Shown here: positions 1 to 10,287 of the stretch, in pieces
How the letters are laid out: each line of letters opens with the position of its first letter
Position numbering within the stretch: position 1 is the first letter of the stretch
Assembly: GCA_033816765.1 (NCBI GenBank)
Contig: CM066289.1
Location: 806,001 to 870,000, forward strand
Length of the DNA: 64,000 nt
Reading direction: 5' to 3'
Source: Nothopassalora personata
Lineage: Eukaryota > Ascomycota > Dothideomycetes > Mycosphaerellales > Mycosphaerellaceae
Program-made: the position numbers and the translations under genes
Notes under the pieces: model-generated
Seen by the model: only the letters and a program-made list of their open reading frames with translations
Database searches by the model: none
Told to the model about the DNA's origin: nothing

Positions 1-1
1 G

Positions 2-490
2 CATAATTTCATGGGTGAGCAGATCGCGTGGGCCAAAATGCCGGCGCCCGAGGCGTATGTTGTCAGTCCGATGTTCAGGTGTTTGCAGACTGCAAATATC
101 ACTTTCCAGAAGGTGGCGTTGCCGGAGGGGAGGGAGTTCAGGCCTGTGATCAAGGAACTTGCTCGTGAAGTGCTGGGTGTTCATACGTGTGACAGGAGAA
201 GCACCAAGTCTTACATTCATGAACATTTCCCTAGCTGGGAATTTGAAGGGGGGTTCAAGGAGGATGATGAATTGTGGTTGCCGGATCATCGGGAGACGCA
301 TGAGGAGCATGATATCAGGACTACAGAGCTGCTTGATGACATCTGGGAAGAGTATGCAGGGAAGACGGTGATGAGTTTGACGATTCATTCGGGGGCTATT
401 GCGAGCCATTTGAGGGTTTATGGGCATAGAGAGTTTAGGTTGCCGACGGGTGGGATGATTCCTGTGCTGGTCAAGGCAACAAGACTGTGA
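2..490 (+). CDS. Histidine phosphatase (phosphoglycerate-mutase-like), C-terminal part
   Basis: The frame is open to the left edge, so the N-terminus with the expected RHG catalytic motif lies outside the window; the first ATG visible (base 11) need not be the start. The visible ~160 residues show the family pattern: a VVSPMFRCLQTA segment (substrate-binding arginine and 'SPL.R..QTA' type motif) and, near the end, SLTIHSGAI, which carries the second catalytic histidine. The family hydrolyses phosphate esters or moves phosphoryl groups through a phosphohistidine; the substrate cannot be told from this fragment. Fungal Pmu1-like proteins share this layout. It ends at a TGA at 488-490 and converges with the kinesin gene on the other strand. 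Confidence 0.8.
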   Translation, partial: HNFMGEQIAWAKMPAPEAYVVSPMFRCLQTANITFQKVALPEGREFRPVIKELAREVLGVHTCDRRSTKSYIHEHFPSWEFEGGFKEDDELWLPDHRETHEEHDIRTTELLDDIWEEYAGKTVMSLTIHSGAIASHLRVYGHREFRLPTGGMIPVLVKATRL

Positions 491-1191
491 TGAGTAGTGA
501 GTGATAGTGAGCTCGAAGCTCTTCTGTCGCGTTAGGTTGATTCCGCGACTTATTTAGCTCCCAGCTTCTCAAGGCTACAGTACATCGTTGAAGCCGAGTG
601 CAGTATTGATCAAGACATAGCCGATGCAAGTAGCCTTGGTGGTGGTCTACGGAAACAGGAGTTGTCTTCCGGAAACGGGTCCACTCTGTGTACATTCGCC
701 AGTGCTTGATTGGCAGACGTGTCTTCGTGTGTTGTATGGTTCGTGTCTGTCGCACAACTTGCGTCAGACTTCAGGTCTGAACACGCAAGGCACATTTGTG
801 TCTGCTATGCTCAACGATTCATCTTCGATGCATCAGCGTGTGGACGGTAAATAGTGCTCATCGGTGTATGCGGTGTAGGGACAAGGCGGGAGATGAAGTA
901 GTGCTCCAAAGCCTAGCTAAGCCGTACAGTAGTACATACCAAGGCCTCACACTCTATACCTCCTGCATATGCAGTAGAGGCAAGTCATCAACTTGAATAT
1001 TGGGTATCGTGTGCGCCGCAAACACAGACATCGGCCAACCGAAAGCAAGCCTGCAAGGCACATTCCCATCCCATTCCATTCCTGATGCCATAATGCCTGC
1101 CGTTGTCACGCCTGCACCGTGAACAAGTTCTATCTGTAAACATGACGCTCCTTCACTCAATACTAACCAATCGTTTCATGCCCCGGTCACT
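491..1191. other. Intergenic, between two convergent genes
   Basis: About 700 bases of 3' flank shared by the phosphatase and kinesin genes. Short open frames occur on both strands but none has a recognisable product or credible codon pattern. No RNA gene or repeat seen. Confidence 0.6.
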
Positions 1192-4029
1192 CTAAGTTCG
1201 CTGGTTGAAGAACCAGCTACTCCGCTTGTTGCCGCTGCTCTCTTGTGACGCTGAGCTCTGTAGTCCAGCGAAAGTGGGGACCGAAGGACCGTCACCGCCC
1301 CCACCTCCACCGCGGAGAGGCTTGGCTATTCGACCGAAGGGGTTGTTGGCGAATGGCCCATTGGTCGGTGCTGGTGATTGTCCAAGACCGCGGGTTGAGC
1401 CTGATTTTGCGGCTTCGAGGCGTTCTTTGACAGCCATGAGTTGGCTTTCAAATCTGGTACACGTTGTCAGCGGGGTCGGGTTAAGATCTTTGGGTAGGTC
1501 GTCATACTTGTGGTTTGCCAGCATCAGCTTCTCCTGGCTCTCTTGCACCAAGCCCTCCAGGCCGCGGATACGCTCGCCACGAGCAACAAGCTTGCGCTCT
1601 GCGATGGCGACCTCCTTCTTGAGCTGAGCGTTCTGCTCCACAAGCTGTCTCTGCACCATCGTCAGCTGTTCCAGATTGCGCTCCAGGAATGCAAGCTTCT
1701 TCTGTTGCTGCTTTGAGTTACTGCTGCGCAATATGGAGTTGTACTGCTCGCGAGTGCTGTCAAGGCTGATTTCGAGCTCCACGACTCGCTCGCAGCGGTT
1801 CTGCAAGTCGCGCATGAGCGACTTCTTGATCGTGTCGAAGTCGGCAAGCTGCTTGCTCACTGTGGCACCATTGCTGCCATTCAAGGTCTGCTTTCGAAGT
1901 GCTTCCAGCTCGTGGCGCATACGAGCATTCTCTTCTTGTTGTCTCGAAATAGTCTTCTGTAGCTCGGACGAATCCACACCGCCGTTCTGTTGTGACTGCA
2001 GGGATTCGAAAAGGTTGCGCTTGACCTCTTCAACATCTGCCTCTGACAAGTTCTTCTCCAGAAGATCCTGGTAGTCGCGCTGTGCCTGCGCAAGCTTCTG
2101 CTCAAGTATGGCACCATGCGCGCCATCGACGTGGCCATTGCCAGCATTGATGTCGTGTTGCCTGACCAGACTCTGTGTCTCCAAAAGTCGCTCCTTGAGC
2201 GCATGCAGATCGTTTGCGGGAACAGTCTCACCGCTGTCTGCGATCTCAACCAGGCTTTGAACTTGTTGTATCATCTCACGGACCTGGATCTCGCTCTGAG
2301 ACATCATGCCGTCTCCGAGATCGAAGCCGGCCATCATTTGTGCCATGCGCTCCTTCTTGAGCCTCTCTTTCTCATCCAAGAGGGCCGTCGACTCCTTGGC
2401 GGACATCTTGGCATCTAATAGCTGGTGCTTGACATCGTCCAGCTCCTGTGTGAGTTCTGCATTTGCCTCCTTGAGCGAGTCCATGGTGATGGACGCCTCC
2501 TTCGTCTCAAACACAATCTTCTCGACTTGCATGCGCAGAGACTCGGTCTCGCCCTGCAGCTTCTCGTTGGTACGCGACGTCGACGCGTGTGCTTCGCGCA
2601 TGTCCTTTAGTTCATTCCGTGCAGCCTGAAGAGCTTTTTCGGCCGCCTCAAGGCTCCTCTCCTTCTCGGCCAGCTGGTCCTGAAGCTCATTCTCGCGCTT
2701 GAGGAACTCTTCCTTCTCATCTTTCTCAAGCGGTATACTGGGAGTGCTCGCGCGGTCGATATCGAGACGACTCTCAGGCCTTGGTGTACCAGGCCCGTCC
2801 GAGACGCTCTTGACTCTGCTAGTGGGCGTCTCCGAGCGCGGTGGCTGAGGTGCTTTGGACAAGTCACTCATCCTGGGCGTCCACTTGTCCTTGGGCACAG
2901 CTTCTCCCTTGCGCCAATTGAATACCTCGCCCTCCAGCGACTGAATGTACGATTCGAAGTTCGTGACCTGCGATTGTGCTTTCTTGAGCATGGCCTTGAG
3001 CTGCGCAGGCGACAGTTCCTCGTTGACCTTGGCCTTCTGTTTGATGGTCTTTGCACGCTCACCGAAGCGCAAGGTGGAGATTGTCTCGTCTGTGTTGTAG
3101 GATGCAGGCGAACAGTTGATGATGAGAGTCGTCCTCGAATTACCACCCAAGGACTCTTGCAAGATACGAGTGAGCTTGCTGTCTCGGTAGGGAACGTGAG
3201 TGCTTCTGCCGTCCGACAAGGCATTGATGACCATGCCAAGGGCCGACAACGACTTGTTGATCTTCTTCGCTTCCTCCAGCGTTTGTCCGCTAGCGCCCGT
3301 CTTGCCCACCTTCTCCGAACCAGCCAAATCGACCAAGAAGAGCCGTCCAGATCTCGCGGACCCAGTCTCGACGTTCTTCTGGGTGACCTCGATCACGAAG
3401 ATAGAGTGGGATCGGGAAGACTCCTGGTTCATGTTTGTAGATGCCACCGCTCTTGCTTGACCACCTCGTTCCAGCACATGATACACCTCCTCCACGGAGC
3501 CGGCGTAAAACTCTCCCAAGCCCTTGACATAGACACCGCGCTGCTTGTCCTCGTGCACCGGAAGGTTGTCGTTCTGCGGGACCAGCAGATCCCTGATCTT
3601 CTCCATGTAGATTTCCATGTAGCTGACCTTGACGGTGAACTCGATGCTGCCATCACTGCTCATGATCCTCGAGAAGATCTGCTCCACGATCCTGGGAATG
3701 ATGCCCTTGAGGTTGTCGTCGGCGATGTCGGCTCCCATCATGGTGAACGTCTTTCCGGAGCCAGTCTGGCCATACGCGAAGACGGTTCCGTTGTAGCCTG
3801 CGAGGACATCGTCGACGGTACTGCGGATGGAGTAGTCGAAGACATTTTGCTGGGGCGTGTTGGTGGGGAAAATGCGGTCGAAGGTGAAGGCGCCGCTGCC
3901 CTCTCGCGACTCGATGGTACACGAGTCATCGCTGTTGAAGTGGACAATCTGCTCGCTGCCGGCTGCGACCTCGACCTTGTTTTGTGGCCTGAAGCGAGCG
4001 ACGACCTTGATCGTGTTGGCCGTCGACAT
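1192..4029 (-). CDS. Kinesin-1 heavy chain (conventional kinesin, NKIN type)
   Basis: Plus-end-directed microtubule motor moving vesicles, endosomes, mRNPs and dynein in hyphae. The 945-residue single-exon ORF is close to the ~930 residues usual for fungal conventional kinesin. The motor is N-terminal (about 1-335): P-loop GQTGSGKT at 87-94, switch I NQESSRSHSIF, switch II VDLAGSEKVGK, and the KKINKSLSALG helix. A neck and long coiled-coil stalk rich in E, K, Q and L heptads follow (about 340-860), with a proline/serine-rich hinge near 385-430. The tail at about 899-908 has GRIAKPLRGG, the conserved IAK autoinhibitory motif that identifies kinesin-1 rather than Unc104/kinesin-3. Fungal kinesin-1 works without light chains. 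The start MSTANTIKVVARFRP directly precedes the first motor strand. The 5' end faces a 655-bp gap before the next gene, which is on the same strand. Confidence 0.97.
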   Translation of the reverse strand: MSTANTIKVVARFRPQNKVEVAAGSEQIVHFNSDDSCTIESREGSGAFTFDRIFPTNTPQQNVFDYSIRSTVDDVLAGYNGTVFAYGQTGSGKTFTMMGADIADDNLKGIIPRIVEQIFSRIMSSDGSIEFTVKVSYMEIYMEKIRDLLVPQNDNLPVHEDKQRGVYVKGLGEFYAGSVEEVYHVLERGGQARAVASTNMNQESSRSHSIFVIEVTQKNVETGSARSGRLFLVDLAGSEKVGKTGASGQTLEEAKKINKSLSALGMVINALSDGRSTHVPYRDSKLTRILQESLGGNSRTTLIINCSPASYNTDETISTLRFGERAKTIKQKAKVNEELSPAQLKAMLKKAQSQVTNFESYIQSLEGEVFNWRKGEAVPKDKWTPRMSDLSKAPQPPRSETPTSRVKSVSDGPGTPRPESRLDIDRASTPSIPLEKDEKEEFLKRENELQDQLAEKERSLEAAEKALQAARNELKDMREAHASTSRTNEKLQGETESLRMQVEKIVFETKEASITMDSLKEANAELTQELDDVKHQLLDAKMSAKESTALLDEKERLKKERMAQMMAGFDLGDGMMSQSEIQVREMIQQVQSLVEIADSGETVPANDLHALKERLLETQSLVRQHDINAGNGHVDGAHGAILEQKLAQAQRDYQDLLEKNLSEADVEEVKRNLFESLQSQQNGGVDSSELQKTISRQQEENARMRHELEALRKQTLNGSNGATVSKQLADFDTIKKSLMRDLQNRCERVVELEISLDSTREQYNSILRSSNSKQQQKKLAFLERNLEQLTMVQRQLVEQNAQLKKEVAIAERKLVARGERIRGLEGLVQESQEKLMLANHKYDDLPKDLNPTPLTTCTRFESQLMAVKERLEAAKSGSTRGLGQSPAPTNGPFANNPFGRIAKPLRGGGGGGDGPSVPTFAGLQSSASQESSGNKRSSWFFNQRT

Positions 4030-4684
4030 GATCGCGCTGTGTGAGGCGCCTCAGGCGCCGTCGAGTTCAGCTTGTCGCTCGTCGTCGGTGGTGAAGCGTG
4101 GGCGCAAAGTGGGTGCTGCTTCCCTCTGGGCAATGTGTACAGTAGTAGACTCAGGGCGTGCAGGTGTTCGCGGATGAATGACAGCCGATGCCGCCAGGAG
4201 GTGCGCGTCGTACGGGAGGTAGGGGATCGCACGTCCAGCCAGCGAGACCTGCTCCAGCTCTAGCGACCGGCTGCTACACTGTACACAGCGTTGCGCAGTG
4301 GTGGTGGAGGTGGGAGTATCGGTCGCGCCGTCAGAAGTTGAAATTGACTCCTGGGAGCATGAATGAATCGTCGGCGGACCTCCCTCACGCGTGCGAAACG
4401 TCAACATCTCGCCCAATCGAGGCTCTTCTACCGCTGGGACAATGCACAACAGAACTCTTCATTCACTACTAGTCTACACAAATGATGATCCTAGGCCGCT
4501 CCTGTCATGACACGATTCACTATCACAGTGAGGCGTGTGCATCCTGCTCCAGCAATCGAGCTGTCCCGGGCACGCGTCCTGCAGCCTTCCCGAAGCCGAC
4601 ATGCATGAAATATGAGCACCGTCCTGACATTCTTTTCATCACCATCATCATATTCATTAACCTCTCTATGGTACAAACATGACC
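4030..4684. other. Intergenic: kinesin promoter side and thiolase 3' side
   Basis: About 650 bases between two minus-strand genes. It should hold the kinesin promoter and 5' UTR and the thiolase 3' UTR. The small frames here are low-complexity or shadows. No RNA gene or mobile element seen. Confidence 0.6.
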
Positions 4685-6001
4685 CTACAGCTCATCCGCA
4701 CCCACCAGCTGCACAACCATGCCACTGGCCGCTCCGCCACCGTTACATATCGCAGCGCACCCATACTCGCCCTTCTTCAACTGGTGAAGCAGCGTCACCA
4801 AAATCCTCGCGCCAGAGCTTCCAAGTGCATGTCCGAGCGAGATGGCGCCACCGCGTGGGTTGACGTTGTCGATGCCCAGTCCCAAGATCTTCGCGTTGGC
4901 CTTGATGACGGCAGCGAATGCCTCATTGAACTCCCAGACTTTCACTTGGTCTGCAGTAATGCCAGCTCGCTCCAACACGATCGGGACGACCTTTGCCGGC
5001 GCTACTGGGAAGTCGATGGGATCCACTGCTGCATCAGCATATGCGACAATCCTCGCGAGGATCCTCTTGCCGCCGCCGTATTGCTTTGCGAGCTCTTTGT
5101 TCGTGATGACCAGCGCGCTTGCGCCGTCGTTCATGCTCGAGCTGTTTGCTGCCGTGACTGTACCGCCCTGCTTCTGGAAGGCTGGCTTGAGGGTTGGAAC
5201 CTTGTCCAGCTTGAGCCTGCCATACCCCTCGTCTTCTGCGACCACCGTCTCGCCCTTTTTCGTCTTCACTGTCACTGGCACAACCTCCTCGGCGAAGTCT
5301 CCGCGCTTCCACGCTTCCTGCGCACGCTTGAAGCTCAGTATCGCAAACTCGTCCTGCTCTTCTCTGCTGATATCGTGCTTCTTGGCCGTGTTTTCCGCAC
5401 AGTTGCCCATGTGTATTTGGTTGTAAACATCCCACAATCCATCCTTAATCAGACCATCCTCCATGGTCAGGTTACCAAACGGAGGCAATTGCGGCCCTCG
5501 GGGTGTGTAGTATGGCACTCTGCTCATGTTCTCCATGCCTCCAGCGATCAAGGCCTCTTCCTGTCCAAGCTCGACCTGCTGAGCTGCGATTGCCACAGCC
5601 TTCATACCGGACGCGCAGACCTTATTGATCGTTGTTGCTTCGACAGTAGGCGAGAGTCCAGCAAATATGGCAGCTTGCCTTGCGGGCGCTTGCCCTACGG
5701 AGGCTTGCATGACATTACCCATGTAGACATGCGTGAACTTCTCTGCGGGCACATCGGATCGTTTGATGGCCTCCTTGATGGCTGTCGCACCCAGCTCAGG
5801 TGCCGTGACCGTGCTGAAGGATCCATTGAAGATTGCGCAAGGTGTTCGCACAGCAGACACTATGTATGCATCCTGGATCTCTTTCGGCCTCCGCGACGAC
5901 GAGGAGAACTGTCTCTGGACAGCTTGGAGGCGTTGTGAGGGTGACGACATGGCTGTTCTTGAGCTGGACAAGGCAGAGCGGCGGAAAGCAGACGAGGCCA
6001 T
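4685..6001 (-). CDS. Acetyl-CoA C-acetyltransferase, probably mitochondrial (thiolase)
   Basis: Condenses two acetyl-CoA to acetoacetyl-CoA, or cleaves it, in ketone-body/isoleucine metabolism and as the first mevalonate step. All thiolase landmarks are present in 438 residues: nucleophilic Cys129 in NKVCASGMK, the NEAFA loop, His391 in [16 protein letters not shown] and the second catalytic Cys419 in [12 protein letters not shown]. The first ~38 residues are rich in Ser, Arg and Ala with no acidic residue ([21 protein letters not shown]). This is typical of a mitochondrial presequence and suggests the mitochondrial fungal paralogue (Erg10A type) rather than the cytosolic one. No PTS1 ends the protein (it ends GADEL). 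Single exon; the start is the ATG that supplies the presequence. Localisation is inferred. Confidence 0.95.
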   Translation of the reverse strand: MASSAFRRSALSSSRTAMSSPSQRLQAVQRQFSSSSRRPKEIQDAYIVSAVRTPCAIFNGSFSTVTAPELGATAIKEAIKRSDVPAEKFTHVYMGNVMQASVGQAPARQAAIFAGLSPTVEATTINKVCASGMKAVAIAAQQVELGQEEALIAGGMENMSRVPYYTPRGPQLPPFGNLTMEDGLIKDGLWDVYNQIHMGNCAENTAKKHDISREEQDEFAILSFKRAQEAWKRGDFAEEVVPVTVKTKKGETVVAEDEGYGRLKLDKVPTLKPAFQKQGGTVTAANSSSMNDGASALVITNKELAKQYGGGKRILARIVAYADAAVDPIDFPVAPAKVVPIVLERAGITADQVKVWEFNEAFAAVIKANAKILGLGIDNVNPRGGAISLGHALGSSGARILVTLLHQLKKGEYGCAAICNGGGAASGMVVQLVGADEL

Positions 6002-6580
6002 GGTGGTGGAAGAGGTGAGAGACCTACCGGGGCTGCTACAAGGGTGACAGAGGTACGCAGAAGTCTAAGTTGTGCAGAGCCGCGAGGAAGCTCTTTCTGT
6101 GGCATGTGCCGAGGACTTTGTCCGTGCGTTTCCCGGGGTCCTGTTTCTGTTCTCTCACATGTCACACTACATCTAATCACTGCATCATGCGCTATCTTCA
6201 CTGTTCATCTTTGCGCCACAAGGGCAGGCGACTACACCACCAGGAATAAGCTCATCCGTGACCTCTCACCACAGCTTCGTGAGCACCATGCCGAGACAGT
6301 CCGAGCACTCTTGTAGGCCATTCTCATCGAACAGTATAAAGCAGGGTCTTTGTCTCATTTGCGATCATTGTCTCCACGCTTTATTGACCTCGAGGTATTG
6401 TTCGACGCCCAGCGGGTATAGAAATCCGCTAGAAACTCAGCTTCGGCCTTCACGACGCACTGCTGCGTAGACAACTTCTGGTAGGTCCACCAACGTCAGT
6501 CCCGGATCACTCATCAGCTTACTACATCCCTCAACATCACGGAGGTCGCTTTCGAGACTGATGGGCTCCTAGATCAGAGC
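6002..6580. promoter_or_regulatory. Divergent promoter region
   Basis: 579 bases between the divergent thiolase and RING-finger genes; it must hold both promoters. A TATA-like cagtATAAAgc lies near 6331-6341. No specific operator recognised. Confidence 0.4.
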
Positions 6581-7860
6581 ATGCCTTCTCGCGAGGAGTT
6601 TCTCGCCACCAGCCTGGTGCCAACTGACAACACTGCCGAGCCAGAGTGCCCGATCTGCCACGATGAATATACTGATCCTCACACAGTCCCTTGCCCGGCC
6701 AAGCATGCCTTCTGTTGTGAATGTATCTCATCATGGCTCAGCGGTGCAGAGCACAACACTTGCCCCTCTTGCAGGGCCCTCCTCTTCAAAGTCATGCCCG
6801 TGGCTATGGACCTTGGACCAGCCGATGCAAGATGGGAGAATGCAGTTGCAGAGGCACATAGTCTCCTCCAAGATCGAGCAATTATTGCACCTCTCCCTAC
6901 AGACCTCGCTCCTCTTCAGGCAGCTGGAGTGCGACATGCCACCGATTGGCTTCTTGGACATCAGGCAACAGGTACTGACGAATACATAGTCCATCTTGCA
7001 AGCAACAACGGTTCAGTGACCATTGCGGGTCCAACAAGAATCAGCTTTCATGCATTGTCACACCGCGTGGTCGCGATGGGACATATGATTTGAATCATCT
7101 ACGAGGCAGCCGGGCGGCCTTGGACACAACAGCAGCTCGAGCACTGGATCACGATCATGCAGGAGCTGCCAAACGTCTTGAAGGCGTTCAAGCCTCGAGA
7201 CAATGTGCAGGCGGAAGATCTTCCGGGCATCCTCTCAGGTGCCCTCATTTACCGCCTTGGAGCTACTAAGGTGGCTGTGATGGAGAACTCGTTCTTCTTG
7301 GTAGACGAGCATAGTAATCACGGGCGATGTCTTCCTTTGGATCATCTACTAAAATACATCGCATTCGAAGCATGGCTGCATTTCAAGCAGAGGATAAGTA
7401 TTCCGTCGGCAGATCCTTGTTCTGTGATGTAGAGCTGTCGGAGGGCAAGGTAAGTGGCGGGTACCTCTTGTTTGCTCCCTTTGCGCTTCCGCCGTTGATA
7501 CCTTGCTACTTCAATCAGGTTTTACAAGGTATGTGACGTCCTTTTAGACTAGTTACGCCCCTGCGCATCTCCAGTCGTACACAGATTTTGGCGATCGCAT
7601 TCTTCATTCAATGTTTCTCAAATCTCTGATCGCCCTGGTACCCTCAGCCTCCGGTCAATGCGCCCGCTGGTGCGCTAGGCTATTACGAAAGATACAGCAA
7701 TCTGCGTGCATGAGCGCGGCACAGTCTTCTTCGATACATGGACCGCTTTCCACACCGCTTTGAACGTTCGAAGCACTTCACTTTCTGAGCTACAGCGGAC
7801 TGGCACAACATCGGGTCATAGCTCTCGACCACAAACTCAAGGTATGTCAATAGCACGTTT
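6581..7860 (+). pseudogene. RING-finger gene with an in-frame TGA (pseudogene or mis-modelled)
   Basis: The first ORF (6581-7093, 170 residues) has a C3HC4-type RING near its N-terminus: CPICHDEYTDP, then CPAKHAFCCECISSW and CPSCRALLF, so a ubiquitin E3 ligase is the natural guess. The frame stops at a single TGA (7091-7093). The same frame is then open for another 113 codons to 7432 with sensible composition (IIYEAAGRPWTQQQLEHW, then LPGILSGALIYRLGATKVAV). Downstream are splice-like sites: GTAAGT at 7450 with CAATCAG ending at 7518, GTATGT just after, and another near 7851 after a segment reading VFFDTWTAFHTALNV. This looks like a multi-exon gene with a nonsense codon and at least one frame change. 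The 3' limit is approximate. An unusual intron could explain the TGA, but I found no convincing one. Confidence 0.55.
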
Positions 7861-8147
7861 TAAAGATAGTGACGCTGCACGTTTAATTACATTTTCACTC
7901 ATCTTGAAGCCATGACTGTTTGGATGTCAAGTGAGGATGGCCATTGTGACGAAAGTGTCTTTAGCTAACTCTTTGACACGTGAAACTATGCATGACCCTT
8001 TTCCGTAGAGCAGACTTTTGACTCTGCCTCAAGGGGCGCATTCACATGCCTCGTGAAGCTCGGCTTGGGGTTGATGGAGGAGCAGGCCGCTAGAATTTCG
8101 TTATTATGTAGTACTACGCCATTGACTGACATGCTTACCAAAGGTAG

Positions 8148-8920
8148 TCACAAACGAGACAATTGCCACACTCCGCGGAAAGACTCCAGATAGGCTCGCT
8201 GGAGGGCTTGACCGCCAGCGCCAATGATCTGTGGTGACACGCCAGGCACGTTCATCAGCGCGGCATCGGTGCGTGCAGCGAGAACTCCGATGAACGGCGG
8301 CAGTGCTGGGATTGAATCGCAATGGTACAACAGCGGCCGCAATCTTTGTCAGCAGGTTCTTGCAGAGTTGAAGATGGCCGTGAAGATTCCTAGTCCTCCA
8401 GAGCCAGTAATTCCTGCTTGTGCTCTAGATCTTAACCCGCGGGGCAGGATTTCGGATGCGATGGCGTGCAGCAGAGTCTGGTTGCTGAGGGACAGTACAG
8501 TCATGACTTGCCCTCCAATTTCCATTGAAATAGAGTCTGCTCGGCTAGTGATGATGCTTCCAATAGCGCCGAGACTTGTCAAGCCGCACAGGAACCATTT
8601 CCTCCCCCATAGATCGGCTCCTTGTGAGATGAATGGATCCAGGACTATGACAGCGATGACCAAGAGTTGAGACATCCAGACGGTGTCGGTTGGGCGGCCG
8701 AATGATGCGACAATGTCTCTGCAGAAGGCACCGGAACCGACACTCGTCCATAGTTGGTAGATCTAGACGAAGACAAGTGGTGTGTACACCAGAGCTGCCT
8801 CCAGTATGAGACCGATAGTTGTCGATCTCGATTGTTGGCACTCGCTGCAAAGTCATTGCTGTCTCGACTGCCAAAGCCTAGTGCGTTTCTGGTGTGGGTG
8901 ATTTCGTCCTTCGTCGCCAT
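8148..8920 (-). pseudogene. Decayed MFS transporter, Tri12/siderophore-efflux type
   Basis: Three overlapping minus-strand frames together give part of a 14-TM MFS drug/toxin-efflux protein. From 8675 to 8349 the frame reads a TM segment, then SQGADLWGRKWFLCG, which is the loop 2-3 signature 'QaaDlwGRKwfl' of the Tri12-like family, and IASEILPRGLRSRAQ typical of a mid-protein loop. Upstream, GLILEAALVYTPLVFV is followed by a TAG, then IYQLWTSVGSGAFCRDIVASFG. Downstream, in another frame (8342-8148), GVSPQIIGAGGQALQRAY and SFRGVW match the C-terminal part of the family. The central ~250 residues are missing, and there are at least one stop and two frame breaks. An MATKDEITHTRN start at 8920 may be the original N-terminus. 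It lies about 360 bp from the transposon nest. Confidence 0.7.
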
Positions 8921-9277
8921 GGTGAATCGTTGACCGTCTTCGAAGATGTCAGCCGCTACTGGGTGTGTCATAGAAGAGATCAGACGAAGCAAAGAGCGAT
9001 GGCCGTTTCACACATTCAAGACAGCAACTCCTGCGGATCGAAGGGTTCTCCGTCCGGACTGTATTAACGGAAGGCTGACGGGCACGCATCTTTTGAAAGA
9101 TAGTCCACCTTCATACTGGAGCCTCGAGGCAGATACGGGACCCACATTTCCCCAGAACGCCATGCACTGACAGACGATCAATCGAAGATCATCGTTTGTC
9201 ATGTGACCGAACGTTCGCGTCAAGGCGGCTTATACTTGGCATGAAGTTGATACAGATCAAGACGGAGACGAAGTAGT
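8921..9277. other. Left flank of the retrotransposon nest
   Basis: About 360 bases with no intact gene. Removing the nest (9278-36007 plus one GTAGT copy) would join 9277 to 36013. No clear protein family spans the joined flank. Confidence 0.4.
9273..9277. repeat. Target-site duplication (GTAGT) of the outer Copia element, left copy
   Basis: GTAGT lies directly before the left LTR and is repeated at 36008-36012 directly after the right LTR. This fixes both ends of the outer element. Confidence 0.9.
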
Positions 9278-9454
9278 TGTTGTGAATCAGGTGACCAAGG
9301 TCTATGTTAGTCAGGACTTGGCACACACACACTATATCACACTGTTTTCTGTAGCTAGATAGTCTCACACCTTGTGGCAATTTATAAGGGTTACTTAATC
9401 CACCCTATCGTTTTAATCTAGAAGCTTGTACTCGTTAAATACCTATTTACAACA
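9278..9454 (+). repeat. 5' LTR of the outer Copia element
   Basis: 177 bp, TG...CA ends, matching 35832-36007 with only transition differences plus one 1-base indel. Contains an ACACACACACAC tract. Confidence 0.92.
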
Positions 9455-9485
9455 GGTTATAAGCCCGGGTGCTCCTCTGCCTATC
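9455..9485 (+). promoter_or_regulatory. Primer-binding site of the outer Copia element (initiator tRNA-Met half)
   Basis: Directly after the LTR the sequence GGTTATAAGCCCGG resembles the complement of the anticodon-loop half of initiator tRNA-Met (GGTTATGAGCCC...), with one G-to-A as RIP would cause. This is the copia-style internal (half-tRNA) primer site. The tRNA comparison is from general knowledge. Confidence 0.6.
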
Positions 9486-9936
9486 TAATTTGAAACCTGA
9501 ATCGTTATCGAAGCTCTATTAAGGATTAGCTTACCTTGCTAGTAGACTCAACCCTACATTTGTTTTACGGATAACAACCTAATCGATTTAAGAACTACTG
9601 TAGGAGATCGGCACTAAGCACTAGTACTATAGTATAGCATCTAAAAGAGCTAGACTAGGTATAGAGTTTAGAAACAACACCTCTAGCAACCTAGTAAGAT
9701 CCGCTAAGGATAACTAGGTGCTTAGGAAAGGCGTACAGTTCTAGGCATAGAAATCTATGCTAATTAGCGCACTGCTAGAGAAGGATCTAGTTAGATACGT
9801 AATCTATAATCTAGACTAGGTTGACCTAAAGTACGCTCTAAATAGGGCAGCTTATAATCAACCCTAAGATACAACTAAGAATGTCTAAGATAAGACTACC
9901 TAGAATAAAGCCCCTTAGGACATTACTAGTAGTGTA
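9486..9936 (+). pseudogene. Decayed 5' leader and gag start of the outer Copia element
   Basis: AT-rich, stop-filled host-element sequence up to the inner Copia insertion. It continues at 14098 after the insertion. No intact frame. Confidence 0.6.
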
Positions 9937-10074
9937 ACTTGATGCTGGCTGGCTGTGTCCCAGCAGTTCTTTGGATGCCAAGCCACTAGCGCGCTTTCTT
10001 GCACTTTCTTATAGCTAGCTGTTCTTCGCATTCTCGTAGATCCTTCTCAATACATCAATCTACTCACATTATCT
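9937..10074 (+). repeat. 5' LTR of the inner Copia element
   Basis: 138 bp beginning ACTTGATGCTGG and ending CACATTATCT, identical to 13955-14092. The ends are set by the GTGTA duplication; they are not the usual TG...CA, so the true LTR could be a few bases shorter. Confidence 0.88.
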
Positions 10075-10108
10075 GGTTATGACGCCCTCGCGCTTATCAA
10101 CTGCGCGC
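10075..10108 (+). promoter_or_regulatory. Primer-binding site of the inner Copia element (initiator tRNA-Met half)
   Basis: GGTTATGACGCCCTCGCGCT followed by TATCAACTGCGC starts at the first base after the LTR. With small gaps it matches the complement of the 5' half of fungal initiator tRNA-Met (anticodon loop CTCATAACC, D-stem/loop side AGTTGGAAGCGCG). This is the primer geometry of Drosophila copia: the primer is the cut 5' half of the tRNA. Confidence 0.7.
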
Positions 10109-10287
10109 ATACCTCCGAAAGACACTTGATAGTGTGTATGTGATCCTGCTGATCGCGTGTATGTCGACAACGCCTGGTTGGTGATTGCGACAAAACGCGA
10201 CTGCAGCAAATAGCAAACGACAAAGTCGCGACCCAGTGGGCAACGCGGCAAGTATCGCAGTGACACCTAGTTGGTGCTCTGCAGTGT

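Noticed and set aside
2974..4044. A 356-codon plus-strand ORF antisense to the kinesin gene
   Set aside because: It mirrors the kinesin motor exactly, has no family features and is explained by GC-rich codon use on the real strand.
4679..5938. A 419-codon plus-strand ORF antisense to the thiolase gene
   Set aside because: It overlaps a fully conserved thiolase. The translation is rich in Cys, His and Arg without domain structure: a shadow frame.
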